A stretch of DNA of 64,000 nt from an uncultured Cyclobacteriaceae bacterium. GTDB lineage: Bacteria > Bacteroidota > Bacteroidia > Cytophagales > Cyclobacteriaceae. The translations under genes and the position numbers were made by a program. Position 1 is the stretch's first letter, and every line of letters begins with the position of its first letter. Below the pieces are notes generated by a model, which did not search any database, was not told the DNA's origin, and worked only from the letters and a program-made list of their open reading frames with translations. The stretch covers positions 51,415 to 115,414 of the forward strand of contig CANLOE010000007.1 in NCBI GenBank assembly GCA_947492745.1. Direction: 5' to 3'. Below are positions 53,934-62,558 of this stretch, piece after piece.

Positions 53934-54587
53934 ATGAAAAACTTTACGTTAGCACTGAGCTTATTTTTGGCTTTAGGAATTTACAATACGGTAATGGCTC
54001 AAGAAGAGGGCGAAGAGATCATCGAGATGACCAAAGCGGAACGGAAAGAGTGGAAGAAGAAAGCCAAAGCACTTTCCAAAAACCCTGCTGAACTGAAACG
54101 GATCATGGATGAGAACGAAGACCTGAGCAGTACTGTAAATAGCCTGGATACCAAGAATAAAAGCTTGATGTCCCAAGTCGAAGATAAAAATGCCAAAATC
54201 AGTGACCTTCAGGACGATATGGCAAAACTGAGAAGCGACCTTTCTGCTGCAAAGTCCAGGGCGAGTACCGCAGCGGCCGAAAGTGCCAAGAATACCAAAT
54301 CCAATCGGTCTATGAAGGGAGTGGTCTTTAAAGTACAGATCGGCGCTTTCAGAAACAAAGACCTCTCCAAGTACTTCGATAACAACGAGAACTTTGGAGG
54401 TGAAAATGATGGTGACGGTACACAGAAAATCACTTTGGGACAGTTCAAGGATTACTGGGAAGCGGATACCTTCAAAAAATACCTAAGGGAAATGGGTGTA
54501 AAAGATGCTTGGATAGTACCTTATAAAGATGGTACGCGCGTACCTATTAAAGATGTTCTGGAAGGTGTCATTAGCTCCGAAGGATAA
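53934..54587 (+). CDS. Secreted coiled-coil protein with SPOR-like C-terminus
   Basis: About 217 residues; the start is MKNFTLALSLFLALG (53934; the track's extra Met is one codon upstream). Signal peptide ends VMAQ. Residues 30-120 are charged and helical (MTKAERKEWKKKAKALSKNPAE; SLDTKNKSLMSQVEDKNAKI in outline), a coiled coil. Residues about 125-217, VVFKVQIGAFRNKDLSKYF then YWEADTFKKYLREMGVKDAWIVPYKDG, match the SPOR pattern of peptidoglycan-binding modules. A terminator follows at once. It may act in cell-wall or gliding-related structure; exact role unknown. Confidence 0.78.
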   Translation: MKNFTLALSLFLALGIYNTVMAQEEGEEIIEMTKAERKEWKKKAKALSKNPAELKRIMDENEDLSSTVNSLDTKNKSLMSQVEDKNAKISDLQDDMAKLRSDLSAAKSRASTAAAESAKNTKSNRSMKGVVFKVQIGAFRNKDLSKYFDNNENFGGENDGDGTQKITLGQFKDYWEADTFKKYLREMGVKDAWIVPYKDGTRVPIKDVLEGVISSEG

Positions 54588-54898
54588 TGTGAAGTATAAA
54601 AATCATCTTTTCGAAAAGATATAAATTCAAAAAGCATCCCGAGTATTCGGGATGTTTTTTTTTACAATACTTACCTTTGTTCAGCAGACCCAACAGTATC
54701 ATCGGAGTTTCCTGCCCTCGCTGAGGTATACTCCATGAAGGCATACATGGATAAGACGGGTTATTTGTGAGAGGAAACCCGCCATGGATGATGTCAAAAA
54801 ACCATCGCAAGATGTTGTTTTTAAGTTATTTGCGATTTTTGAAAGTGGTCAAATGACAATACGGGGATAAATAGAGCTTCGAAACTTAGCCAAACATT
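54588..54898 (+). other. Gap between the SPOR-like gene and recJ
   Basis: Apart from the terminator at 54634-54663 I see no gene or repeat. The recJ promoter is presumably here; TTATTTGCG near 54827 is only a loose match to the -7 box. Confidence 0.4.
54634..54663 (+). terminator. Intrinsic terminator after the SPOR-like gene
   Basis: CATCCCGA (54635-54642) pairs with TCGGGATG (54647-54654) and is followed by nine T residues. It lies 47 bp after the stop codon. Confidence 0.85.
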
Positions 54899-56605
54899 AT
54901 GATAAAACGATGGGTATACCGAACACAACCTGAACCGGAGGTCATCACTAAACTTTCCGAGGCCATCAACGTCAACCCGACTTTGTGTGCGGTACTGCTA
55001 CAGCGGAATATCAAAGATTTTATAGCGGCGAAGTCCTTTTTCAGGCCCACACTGGACATGTTGCATGACCCTTTCCTAATGAAGGACATGTCCATAGCCG
55101 TAGAACGCCTTGAAGCGGCCATGGAGCGAAAAGAAAAAATACTCATCTATGGGGACTACGATGTGGACGGGACTACTTCTGTGGCGATGTTCTACGATTT
55201 TGTCAGTAGCATCTACCCTTATGTGGATTTTTATATTCCCGACCGCTATATGGAAGGATACGGTGTATCTCAAAAGAGTATTGAATGGGCCAGTGAAAAC
55301 GGTTTCAGTCTTATCATCACTCTGGACTGTGGTATCAAGGCCATGGATCCTATCCAAACCGCCCGGCAGAAAGGAATCGATTTTATTGTCTGTGATCATC
55401 ACCGTCCCGGGAGCGAACTGCCCCCGGCCGTGGCCATACTTGACCCCAAGCGGGAGGACTGTGCTTACCCTTACAAAGAGCTGTCGGGCTGTGGCGTCGG
55501 TTTTAAGTTCATGCAAGCCTTTAGCAGTACGAAAGGCCTATCCGAAGAAAAGCTTTTTGGCTACTTAGACCTTCTAGCGGTAAGTATCGCTTCGGACATC
55601 GTACCAGTAACGGGGGAAAATAGGGTTATGGTCCACTATGGACTACAGCGGCTCAACTCTGACCCCAGACCGGGCCTCAGAGCGCTGATCCGACTGTCGG
55701 GGCAGAAAAACGAGCTTGATATCTCCGGTATAGTTTTTGGTGTTGGTCCTAGGATAAACGCAGCGGGACGTATCTCCCATGCAAAATCTTCGGTAGAACT
55801 CCTTCTTGCCAAAAGTGAGGCCGAGGCGGCCCATTTTGCACAGAAGGTAGATGTCAAAAACGATGAACGAAGAAGCTTTGATAGCAACATTACCCAAGAG
55901 GCCCTGGAAATGATAGAAAAAAGCGATAATATAAAATCCGCAAAATCCACGGTACTCTTCAAGCATGACTGGCATAAAGGGGTCATCGGTATCGTCGCTT
56001 CCAGATGTATCGAAAAGTATCATCGCCCGACCATCATCCTCACTGCCTCTAACGATAAGGCTACGGGCTCGGCACGGTCGGTACCCGGTTTTGATGTGTA
56101 CAATGCGATTGCCAATTGCAGCGACCTGCTGTTACAGTATGGAGGACATCGCTATGCAGCCGGCCTGACGATGGACCTGAGCAAGGTGGTCGACTTTCAG
56201 GAGAAATTTGAGGCGGAGGTCTCCCGAAACATTACCGATGAGCAACTTATCCCCAAAATAGAGATAGACAACGAACTCTCTCTGAGTCAGATTACTCCCA
56301 AGTTTTTTAATATCTTGCGACAGATGGGGCCTTTCGGCCCTGAGAACATGCCACTTGTGTTTGTAGCACATAATGTCAGGGCCGTCAAGGATTCGACCAA
56401 AATACTAAAGGATAAACATGTCAAATTCACGGCCAAGGAGGATGGCAGTACAAAGATGATGGACGCTATCGGCTTTGGCCTCGCTACTTACTACAAGATG
56501 ATCGATAGTGGTATGCCCTTCAAGCTTGCTTTCACCATAGAAGAGAACCGGTACATGGGCAATGTCACTTTACAGTTGAACGTAAAGGATTTGAAATTTA
56601 ATTGA
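54899..56605 (+). CDS. recJ: Single-stranded-DNA exonuclease RecJ
   Basis: A 568-residue 5-prime to 3-prime exonuclease of repair and mismatch correction. DHH domain: IYGDYDVDGTTSVAMFYDF (motif I, DYDVDG) near residues 82-100, LDCGIKAM (motif II) and CDHHRPGSELP (motif III, DHH) near 162-172, ASDIVPVTGENR, GPRINAAGRISHA. DHHA1: GSARSVPGFDVYNAI and YGGHRYAAGLTMD near 405-440. C-terminal OB fold. Normal length. lptB starts 9 bp downstream. Confidence 0.95.
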   Translation: MIKRWVYRTQPEPEVITKLSEAINVNPTLCAVLLQRNIKDFIAAKSFFRPTLDMLHDPFLMKDMSIAVERLEAAMERKEKILIYGDYDVDGTTSVAMFYDFVSSIYPYVDFYIPDRYMEGYGVSQKSIEWASENGFSLIITLDCGIKAMDPIQTARQKGIDFIVCDHHRPGSELPPAVAILDPKREDCAYPYKELSGCGVGFKFMQAFSSTKGLSEEKLFGYLDLLAVSIASDIVPVTGENRVMVHYGLQRLNSDPRPGLRALIRLSGQKNELDISGIVFGVGPRINAAGRISHAKSSVELLLAKSEAEAAHFAQKVDVKNDERRSFDSNITQEALEMIEKSDNIKSAKSTVLFKHDWHKGVIGIVASRCIEKYHRPTIILTASNDKATGSARSVPGFDVYNAIANCSDLLLQYGGHRYAAGLTMDLSKVVDFQEKFEAEVSRNITDEQLIPKIEIDNELSLSQITPKFFNILRQMGPFGPENMPLVFVAHNVRAVKDSTKILKDKHVKFTAKEDGSTKMMDAIGFGLATYYKMIDSGMPFKLAFTIEENRYMGNVTLQLNVKDLKFN

Positions 56606-56614
56606 TCTTATACC

Positions 56615-57346
56615 ATGATATTAAAAGCAGATAGTCTCGTTAAGAAATATAAAAAAAGAACGGTTGTCGATCACATCTCCGTTCAGGTATCCCAGGGAGA
56701 AATCGTAGGCCTTTTGGGACCCAATGGTGCGGGAAAGACCACTACTTTTTATATGATTGTCGGCCTGATCAAGCCCAATGAGGGCGAAATATACCTGGAC
56801 GAGCAGAATGTCACCTCGCTACCCATGTATCGAAGAGCAAAGCTGGGTATAGGTTACCTCGCACAGGAAGCGTCGGTATTTCGCAAACTGACGGTCGAGG
56901 AAAATATCAAGGCCGTACTTGAAATGCGCAATATCAGTAAATCGACCCAAAAGGAAAAAACCGAAGAACTCTTGGAAGAGTTCAGTCTGACCCATGTTCG
57001 GAAAAATCAAGGTATGGTCCTCTCGGGTGGGGAGCGCCGCAGAACGGAGATTGCAAGGGCACTGGCCGTTGACCCCAGTTTCGTGTTATTGGATGAGCCT
57101 TTTGCAGGAGTGGATCCTATAGCGGTAGAAGAGATACAGACCATCGTAGCGAAGCTGAAAAACAAGAATATCGGTATCCTTATCACTGACCATAATGTAA
57201 ACGAAACCCTCTCCATTACTGACCGCGCCTATCTCATGTTCGAAGGTAAATTACTGAAAGCGGGTACCGCTGAGGAGCTTGCTGCCGATGAGCAGGTCCG
57301 CAAGGTGTACCTAGGTGAACACTTCGAGTTGAAACGTAAAATATAG
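56615..57346 (+). CDS. lptB: LPS export ABC transporter ATP-binding protein
   Basis: A 243-residue ABC ATPase that powers LPS extraction from the inner membrane with LptF/LptG. Walker [17 protein letters not shown] near residues 36-51, signature [15 protein letters not shown] near 138-152, Walker [17 protein letters not shown] near 157-172, and the H-loop [19 protein letters not shown]. The length and the [10 protein letters not shown] segment are typical of LptB. It is preceded by recJ by 9 bp. LptFG are not in the window. Confidence 0.95.
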   Translation: MILKADSLVKKYKKRTVVDHISVQVSQGEIVGLLGPNGAGKTTTFYMIVGLIKPNEGEIYLDEQNVTSLPMYRRAKLGIGYLAQEASVFRKLTVEENIKAVLEMRNISKSTQKEKTEELLEEFSLTHVRKNQGMVLSGGERRRTEIARALAVDPSFVLLDEPFAGVDPIAVEEIQTIVAKLKNKNIGILITDHNVNETLSITDRAYLMFEGKLLKAGTAEELAADEQVRKVYLGEHFELKRKI

Positions 57347-57775
57347 AATCGCTTGGGAGACGATTTTTTCAGAAGTATTTCAAGAATTTGTTATCGCTTG
57401 TTCTGGATATAGAATGAGAAAGGATCGAGCGTGAAGAAAATACCCCAAGGACATTGATCAGCAAAAGGACCGGTCCAGCATCACCTATATAGGTGTAGCA
57501 CTATTTGCTGACTTTCAACAAAGTTATACCCCAAAAAAAGCTTCCGAAAAATGAGCATGAACAAAAAAGCAAAAGCTTGTGATGCATGTCATCGATACAA
57601 ATGACATGCGATTATCAACAATCAATACCATTCTTGTGAAAATATAGGATACATTTCGAAACAGCCCCCAAGCTCAGTTCATTTGACTATCTTTCCCTTG
57701 GTTTTTTCGTTATATTTCAGGTTGTAATAGTCGCAGAACAGTGATGTGAATTAACCCTAGGGACACGATAAGAAG
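57347..57775. other. 429-bp gap between lptB and GH3 gene
   Basis: No gene is visible. A weak terminator-like hairpin (AATCG/CGATT, then TTTT) lies at 57347-57369, and an inverted repeat GCATGTCAT (57584-57592) / ATGACATGC (57601-57609) with an 8-nt loop lies mid-gap, possibly an operator. No repeat-family member is present. Confidence 0.45.
57584..57609. promoter_or_regulatory. Inverted repeat, possible operator
   Basis: GCATGTCAT and ATGACATGC are exact inverse complements around CGATACAA. It lies about 170 bp before the GH3 gene. A regulatory role is only a guess. Confidence 0.35.
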
Positions 57776-59329
57776 ATGAAAATCATCAATTCCATACTTA
57801 CTTGGGTCATGAGGAAAAGGATCCATCAGATCGACCTTTTCATCAAATACCCTCATGATGTACAAGAAGAACTTTTCCTAAAACTGATACACTCCGGTAA
57901 GGACACGGAATTCGGCCGAAAGTATCACTTTAGTGATATCAATACCTTTGACCGGTTCAAAGAGCAGGTACCCATACACTCCTATGAAGCCTTCTTTCCC
58001 TATATAGAACGCTTAATGAAGGGGGAGCAGAACGTACTCTGGCCTACCGAAGTAAAGTGGTTCGCCAAATCCTCGGGAACGACCAATGCCAGAAGTAAGT
58101 TTATCCCCGTTTCTCAGGAGGCCTTGGAGGACTGTCATTTCAAAGGGGGCAAAGACCTGATTTCCATTTATGTCAATAACTATCCGGAAACGATGATGTT
58201 TCAGGGAAAGGGCTTGGCCATCGGGGGCAGTCATCAGATCAATGAATACGACCCGAATGCCAATTCCTACTATGGTGATGTCTCTGCCGTAATTATGCAG
58301 AATCTCCCTTTATGGGCGCAGTTTATCCGTACGCCCAAACTGGACATCGCCCTCATGGACAAATGGGAGGAGAAAATCAATGAAATGGCACGCCTGACTG
58401 CCGATGAAAATGTCACTAATATCTCCGGAGTCCCCACTTGGACCATGTTATTGCTCAAAAAAATCCTTGAGATAAAGCAAAAGGATAATATCCTGGAAGT
58501 ATGGCCAAATCTGGAAGCTTTTTTCCATGGTGCCGTTGCTTTTGGCCCCTATCGCTCCTTGTTCAAGGAGCTGGCTCCGAGTAGTACCATGAGGTATTGT
58601 GAAACGTATAATGCCTCTGAGGGCTTCTTTGGCATCCAAGATCAAAAAGATTCGAACGAACTCCTGTTAATGCTGGACTACGGCATTTTTTATGAGTTCA
58701 TACCCTTAGAAAAGCTGGATAGGGAACATCCTACGACCATCAATCTGGGAGAAGTCGAACTGGGCAAAAATTATGCGATGATCATCTCTACCAATGCCGG
58801 ACTATGGCGCTATGACATCGGCGATACCGTAAAGTTCACTTCTATTTCGCCCTATCGCATCAAGATAACGGGCAGGACCAAGCATTTTATCAATGCTTTC
58901 GGGGAAGAACTCATCATAGAAAATGCCGAAACGGCCATTACCAAGGCCTGCACCGCCACTGGAGCTATTATGGTCAATTTTACGGCCGCTCCCATTTACT
59001 TTGAAAAAGGGAAAAGAGGTGGTCATGAGTGGGTGGTCGAGTTTGCCCAACAGCCCGATAGCCTCCATCGGTTTACCCAAGTCCTGGACGAAACCCTGAG
59101 AGAGATCAATTCCGATTATGATGCCAAGCGCTACAAAGACATCGCCCTACAACTGCCCATTGTACATAACGTAGACGAGGGTACTTTTTACCGATGGATG
59201 AAAAAACGCGACAAACTCGGTGGACAAAACAAAGTGCCACGCCTGTCCAATGACCGGGAGCATCTCGACGATATCCTTCAAATGATCGATACCCTGTCAG
59301 GAAGTAATAGACAAGCTACGAGCGAATAG
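57776..59329 (+). CDS. GH3 auxin-responsive-promoter-family adenylating enzyme
   Basis: A 517-residue cytosolic protein of the GH3 family, whose plant members join amino acids to hormone carboxylates through an adenylate. ATP-binding motif FAKSSGTTNARSKFIP (residues 93-108), later YNASEGFFGIQD near 276-287 and YRIKITGRTKHFINAFGEEL near 357-376. Bacterial members are widespread in Bacteroidota and have no proven substrate. It is monocistronic here. The start ATG gives a normal length. Confidence 0.88.
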   Translation: MKIINSILTWVMRKRIHQIDLFIKYPHDVQEELFLKLIHSGKDTEFGRKYHFSDINTFDRFKEQVPIHSYEAFFPYIERLMKGEQNVLWPTEVKWFAKSSGTTNARSKFIPVSQEALEDCHFKGGKDLISIYVNNYPETMMFQGKGLAIGGSHQINEYDPNANSYYGDVSAVIMQNLPLWAQFIRTPKLDIALMDKWEEKINEMARLTADENVTNISGVPTWTMLLLKKILEIKQKDNILEVWPNLEAFFHGAVAFGPYRSLFKELAPSSTMRYCETYNASEGFFGIQDQKDSNELLLMLDYGIFYEFIPLEKLDREHPTTINLGEVELGKNYAMIISTNAGLWRYDIGDTVKFTSISPYRIKITGRTKHFINAFGEELIIENAETAITKACTATGAIMVNFTAAPIYFEKGKRGGHEWVVEFAQQPDSLHRFTQVLDETLREINSDYDAKRYKDIALQLPIVHNVDEGTFYRWMKKRDKLGGQNKVPRLSNDREHLDDILQMIDTLSGSNRQATSE

Positions 59330-59560
59330 TATATACTAAAGCAAAAAATGGGAAGAGGGGAACTGGCCGCAGTAGACCTTCATGGGAAAAGGCCCTGTGT
59401 ACAGGATATGGACGCCGTGGTTCTTGCCGCCCATAATACGGAGCGTTTCCAAGGGGGGCAGTGAACTGGTTCTTGCTGATTGCGTATAAATACAAAGTAC
59501 CGTCAAGTAGCAATCGATTGATTTCAAAGGTATTCATTGAACTTGCCTGTTTTTGTCTAA

Positions 59561-59885
59561 TACAAACTTAGCTTTTATACCCAAACGCAATTGATTTGGG
59601 AAAGACCTAAAATCATTGCGAAAGCACTGTTCCGCGCGGAAAAGCCCTAATGACCAATCTACCAATGACGATTGTATCAATGCAGGATTTTCCCATAATT
59701 TGCCGGACCCTAAATTTCCCATTTCACTTTTTCTTGAGTATAAATATCGCCTATCTTCCTGTTCATTTTGTTTCACTCTGCGTTGACCATCCTCGGGATA
59801 GCGCTGCTATCCCTGCGGTGTTCGCCTTGATTGAAACCAAAATGACCCGCGCAATCTTATACGACATTTAAAACCCAAATTTGTC
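59561..59885 (-). mobile_element. Family A MITE-like element copy A-6, interrupted by family B
   Basis: An inverted copy, TAA at both flanks (59558-59560 and 59886-59888). Its ends are TACAAACTTAGC and CCCAAATTTGTC (the last base is changed from A). The central hairpin is GGGATAGC-GCT-GCTATCCC. Removing the 163-bp family B insert and 2 bp leaves 160 bp, as in intact copies. Confidence 0.8.
59578..59740 (-). mobile_element. Family B MITE-like element nested in family A, copy B-4
   Basis: A 163-bp element inverted relative to the other family B copies: left end TACCCAAACGCAATT, right end TTTCTTGAGTA. TA lies on both sides (59576-59577 and 59741-59742). The undisturbed family A sequence GCTTTTAAATATCG becomes GCTTTTA-insert-TAAATATCG, which shows that TA is duplicated on insertion. 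Confidence 0.85.
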
Positions 59886-59966
59886 TAAGATCTGTTTTTC
59901 CAATGGAACTCATAACGTTGCTCTGAAAATTCTCGTGATATACCGCTGGACCTATCACAAAAAAAC

Positions 59967-59995
59967 AGAGCCATCGACTATATATCGATGGCTCT
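59967..59995 (-). terminator. Intrinsic terminator of the gluconolactonase gene
   Basis: AGAGCCATCGA (59967-59977) pairs with TCGATGGCTCT (59985-59995) around a 7-nt loop; on the minus strand the stem is followed by GTTTTTTT. It lies 33 bp after the stop of the gene at 60028. Confidence 0.82.
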
Positions 59996-60027
59996 ACCAT
60001 TTATTTTTTGAAGATGAAGTACTATAC

Positions 60028-61053
60028 CTACTCTTTTAGATTTACGCGGAATACATAGTCGTCCGCAGTAAGGAAGGCATATTTTTCATCGGGAGAGAGT
60101 GCTACGTTTGAGGTCAATTGCCCTGTCTTAACCAGTGCTTCCACTTCTCCTTCGGGTGTGAACACCCAGAGACCTTCGGGACCTGTAGCGAAGACATAGC
60201 CCCTCTTGTTGGTTTTCATGCCGTCGGGTAGGCCCATGTCTTTGCCTTTGTACTCTTTGGCATCGTAGAATACGCGCTCACTGACGGGCAGACCATCATC
60301 ACCCAACTCATAGGCCATCCAAATGGGGTTATCGGTATCGGAATTGGACACATAAAGGGTTTTTTCGTCGGGAGAGAGCGTGATCCCATTGGGATAGCTC
60401 AGGTCTTTGGTAATCAAGTCCAAGGTACCATCCTGTTTCAGGCGGAACACCCCATGGAAGTCCAACTCCTTATTAGGGTCGCTGTTGGGATCATCAAGCC
60501 CGAAAGGGGGATCGGTAAAGTACATGTCACCATTGCTATGGTAGACGGCATCATTGGGACTGTTCAGTTGTTTTCCCTCGTACTTGTCGGCCAAGGTTTT
60601 GAACTCAGGCTTGGGGTCCGATAGTGGAGATTCCATGACAGCCATTCTTCTATCTCCTTGTTGGCAAAGCACTAGCTGTCCATCGGCGTTCAACAAAAGA
60701 CCGTTCGACCCAGGTTCGAATCTTCTCGTGAAAATTCCCGTGTAGCCTGATGGCTTGAGGTACAGGCTCTTTCCTTCGGCTTCGGTCCATTTGAATATGG
60801 AGTTGTTGGGGATGTCCGAAAATAACAGAAAGTCGCCGTCGGCGATATATAAGGGTCCCTCGGTCCAAGTAAAGCCCTGCGCCAGCGTATCGATGGTTGG
60901 GTTTTCCACAATCACGGGGCCTTCATCTATAGGAGGGTCCACAACGACTATGGGGTCTTCTTTTACTTCTCCTTCATCGTCGCTACAACTTGATTGACAT
61001 GCCAACAATGCTCCCAATGCTACGAGAGCTGCTATTTTTCCAGTGATTTTCAT
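60028..61053 (-). CDS. SMP-30/gluconolactonase-like lipoprotein
   Basis: A 341-residue lipoprotein; the signal ends LLAC with the lipidated Cys near residue 19 (a second Cys is at 23). An acidic, proline-rich spacer (residues 24-55) precedes a six-bladed propeller of the SMP-30/gluconolactonase type: TEGPLYIADGDFLLFSDIPN, LNSPNDAVYHSNGDMYFTDPPFG (outline), SYPNGITLSPDEKTLYVSNSD and GLPDGMKTNKRGYVFATGPEG. These carry the metal-binding Glu, Asn and Asp of the family. It likely hydrolyses a sugar lactone outside the cytoplasm; the link with downstream eda/kdgK is only by position. Confidence 0.88.
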   Translation of the reverse strand: MKITGKIAALVALGALLACQSSCSDDEGEVKEDPIVVVDPPIDEGPVIVENPTIDTLAQGFTWTEGPLYIADGDFLLFSDIPNNSIFKWTEAEGKSLYLKPSGYTGIFTRRFEPGSNGLLLNADGQLVLCQQGDRRMAVMESPLSDPKPEFKTLADKYEGKQLNSPNDAVYHSNGDMYFTDPPFGLDDPNSDPNKELDFHGVFRLKQDGTLDLITKDLSYPNGITLSPDEKTLYVSNSDTDNPIWMAYELGDDGLPVSERVFYDAKEYKGKDMGLPDGMKTNKRGYVFATGPEGLWVFTPEGEVEALVKTGQLTSNVALSPDEKYAFLTADDYVFRVNLKE

Positions 61054-61709
61054 TATACTCGTGTTTTTAATGGTGTTTATGGTTCTGAACGTTTCTCTTG
61101 ATTCAAGAATCCAAGAGAAGTTTTTAAACTGCCTCTCTTTTGATTATTATCTCATGGTAGTTTTGATTTTTAATATCCACTTGATATTTACAGGTATAAA
61201 ACTTGTTTCCAGTGGAATACCTACTCCATTATGCTCATTGCTGTGGGTGCTTCTTTAGGCCCACAGTTCCAAAACAGTCTCTAAAATTAACCTATATTTC
61301 TTAAGCCGGTAACTAAATTCCATAGTCGGGGACTTATCTATGTTGAAATGTAGCCCAGCAGTATGAATGCCCTAGAGTATACTCAAGAAAAAATAGAAAT
61401 GGGAAACCTTATCGGCAATAGCCATAGGAAAAATCCGTATAGTGTTGAACCGTTACGGGTAGACTTGTCATTAGGGGCTTTAGCAAATAGTAGCACCTAA
61501 GTCAACACATCACCTTGTCCCAGATCAATTGCGTTTAGGTATAAATAAGGGGCGACAGCAATAGTGCCTTTGAAAACTATTCGAAAAGGAGCTTCTGTCC
61601 CCCTATTATTGGAGTCTTTCTTTACCCTTTTCAAAGGGGCCGGGCAAGTAGATAACAGATGGTCGATACAATACTGTCCAACCTGTGTTCCCTTCTATTT
61701 CTCTGATAA
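61054..61709. other. Gene-free stretch with family B element
   Basis: Contains the family B copy at 61380-61541. The rest of the 656 bp shows no gene, hairpin or promoter that I can support. Confidence 0.5.
61380..61541 (+). mobile_element. Family B MITE-like element, copy B-5
   Basis: A 162-bp element starting TACTCAAGAAAAAATAG and ending CAATTGCGTTTAGGTA, with TA on both flanks (61378-61379 and 61542-61543). It has the best-kept ends of the family. No open frame. Confidence 0.8.
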
Positions 61710-62345
61710 TTACATCGTGCCGACTTTTGCTCTGAAGGCCTTCGCTTTTTCCGTGATGGCCTGAAAATCCTTTGTACTAATATCTTTTTGATGTACCAAG
61801 GCACTGCCAATACCCAAACCGGCGACACCGGCCTCCAGCCATGACTCTATATTGTCCAGTGTTATCCCTCCCGTAGGTAGAAATAGAATATCCCGCATCG
61901 TGGACCGGACCGCTTTGAGAAAGGAGAGTCCCAAATGGTCAGCAGGAAATAGCTTGACAAAATCGGCTCCCGCAGCATGGGCCTGATAAATTTCTGTAGG
62001 CGTAAAGGCACCCATAATTACGGGTACTTCGTGTTTTTTGGCCACGGTCATGATTTCCTCGGAGGTAATAGGCGTCACTAAGTACCTAGCCCCTGCTTTT
62101 ATCGCCTTTTCTGCCGCCTCGCCATTGGTCACTGTCCCTACCCCCAGCAACAGATCGGGGTATTGCTCCCGCAGGTCGCGGACCAGTTCCAGACAATCGG
62201 GCGTATTGTAGGTGACTTCGATGACCTGTAGTCCTCCGCTCCTCACTGCCGCTATTGTTTCTGCTATGCCTTCGCTCTGCGCGGACCGGATGATGACCAC
62301 GATTTTCTCGGCCATTATCTTTTCTATAATTTCTCTTTTTGACAT
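61710..62345 (-). CDS. eda: KDPG/KHG aldolase
   Basis: A 211-residue TIM-barrel class I aldolase that splits 2-keto-3-deoxy-6-phosphogluconate into pyruvate and glyceraldehyde 3-phosphate. Schiff-base Lys in ADFVKLFPADHLG near residue 133, catalytic Glu in VIEVTYNTPDC near 43, and GVGTVTNGEAAEKAIKAGA near 70-88. Normal length. It follows kdgK by 213 bp on the same strand; the two complete the lower part of uronate or Entner-Doudoroff catabolism. Confidence 0.93.
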   Translation of the reverse strand: MSKREIIEKIMAEKIVVIIRSAQSEGIAETIAAVRSGGLQVIEVTYNTPDCLELVRDLREQYPDLLLGVGTVTNGEAAEKAIKAGARYLVTPITSEEIMTVAKKHEVPVIMGAFTPTEIYQAHAAGADFVKLFPADHLGLSFLKAVRSTMRDILFLPTGGITLDNIESWLEAGVAGLGIGSALVHQKDISTKDFQAITEKAKAFRAKVGTM

Positions 62346-62378
62346 TCTGTTCTATTATTGAAGTGATTTTAACCTTCT

Positions 62379-62400
62379 TTTAAACCCAAATTTGTATTAA
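62379..62400 (-). repeat. Solitary family A end
   Basis: AAACCCAAATTTGTATTAA equals the outer end of family A plus its usual TTA/TAA flank. The rest of the element is missing, so this is a fragment. It lies between kdgK and eda, followed by a weak shared motif TGAAGCTCTGATGTATC that recurs near 63878. Confidence 0.5.
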
Positions 62401-62558
62401 GGCCTCCCAATGAAGCTCTGATGTATCATTCGCCAGGGTTCTTTTTGCCTGAATTTTGATTTTTCAATCGTGGCCTAAGGTTAACTATGCCACTCAAGAA
62501 GGCTTCATAAGGGCAGAAAATCCCTGTTTTTCGCTACAGAACAAAAGTTCAAAACACT

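Larger units (their letters stand above)
59330..60027. other. 698-bp gene-free stretch with a family A/B nest
   Basis: Positions 59518-59537 carry TTGATTTCAAAGGTATTCAT, nearly the same as 37788-37807 (both lie 20-odd bases from a family A copy). The family A element with nested family B follows at 59561-59885. A terminator for the downstream minus-strand gene is at 59967-59995. Positions 59330-59517 show nothing. Confidence 0.5.

Noticed and set aside
59650..59871. 73-residue frame
   Set aside because: It lies wholly inside the nested family A and B elements, which show no coding constraint.
60713..60729. GGTTCGAATC, tRNA T-loop-like
   Set aside because: It lies within the gluconolactonase coding sequence and no tRNA arms pair around it.
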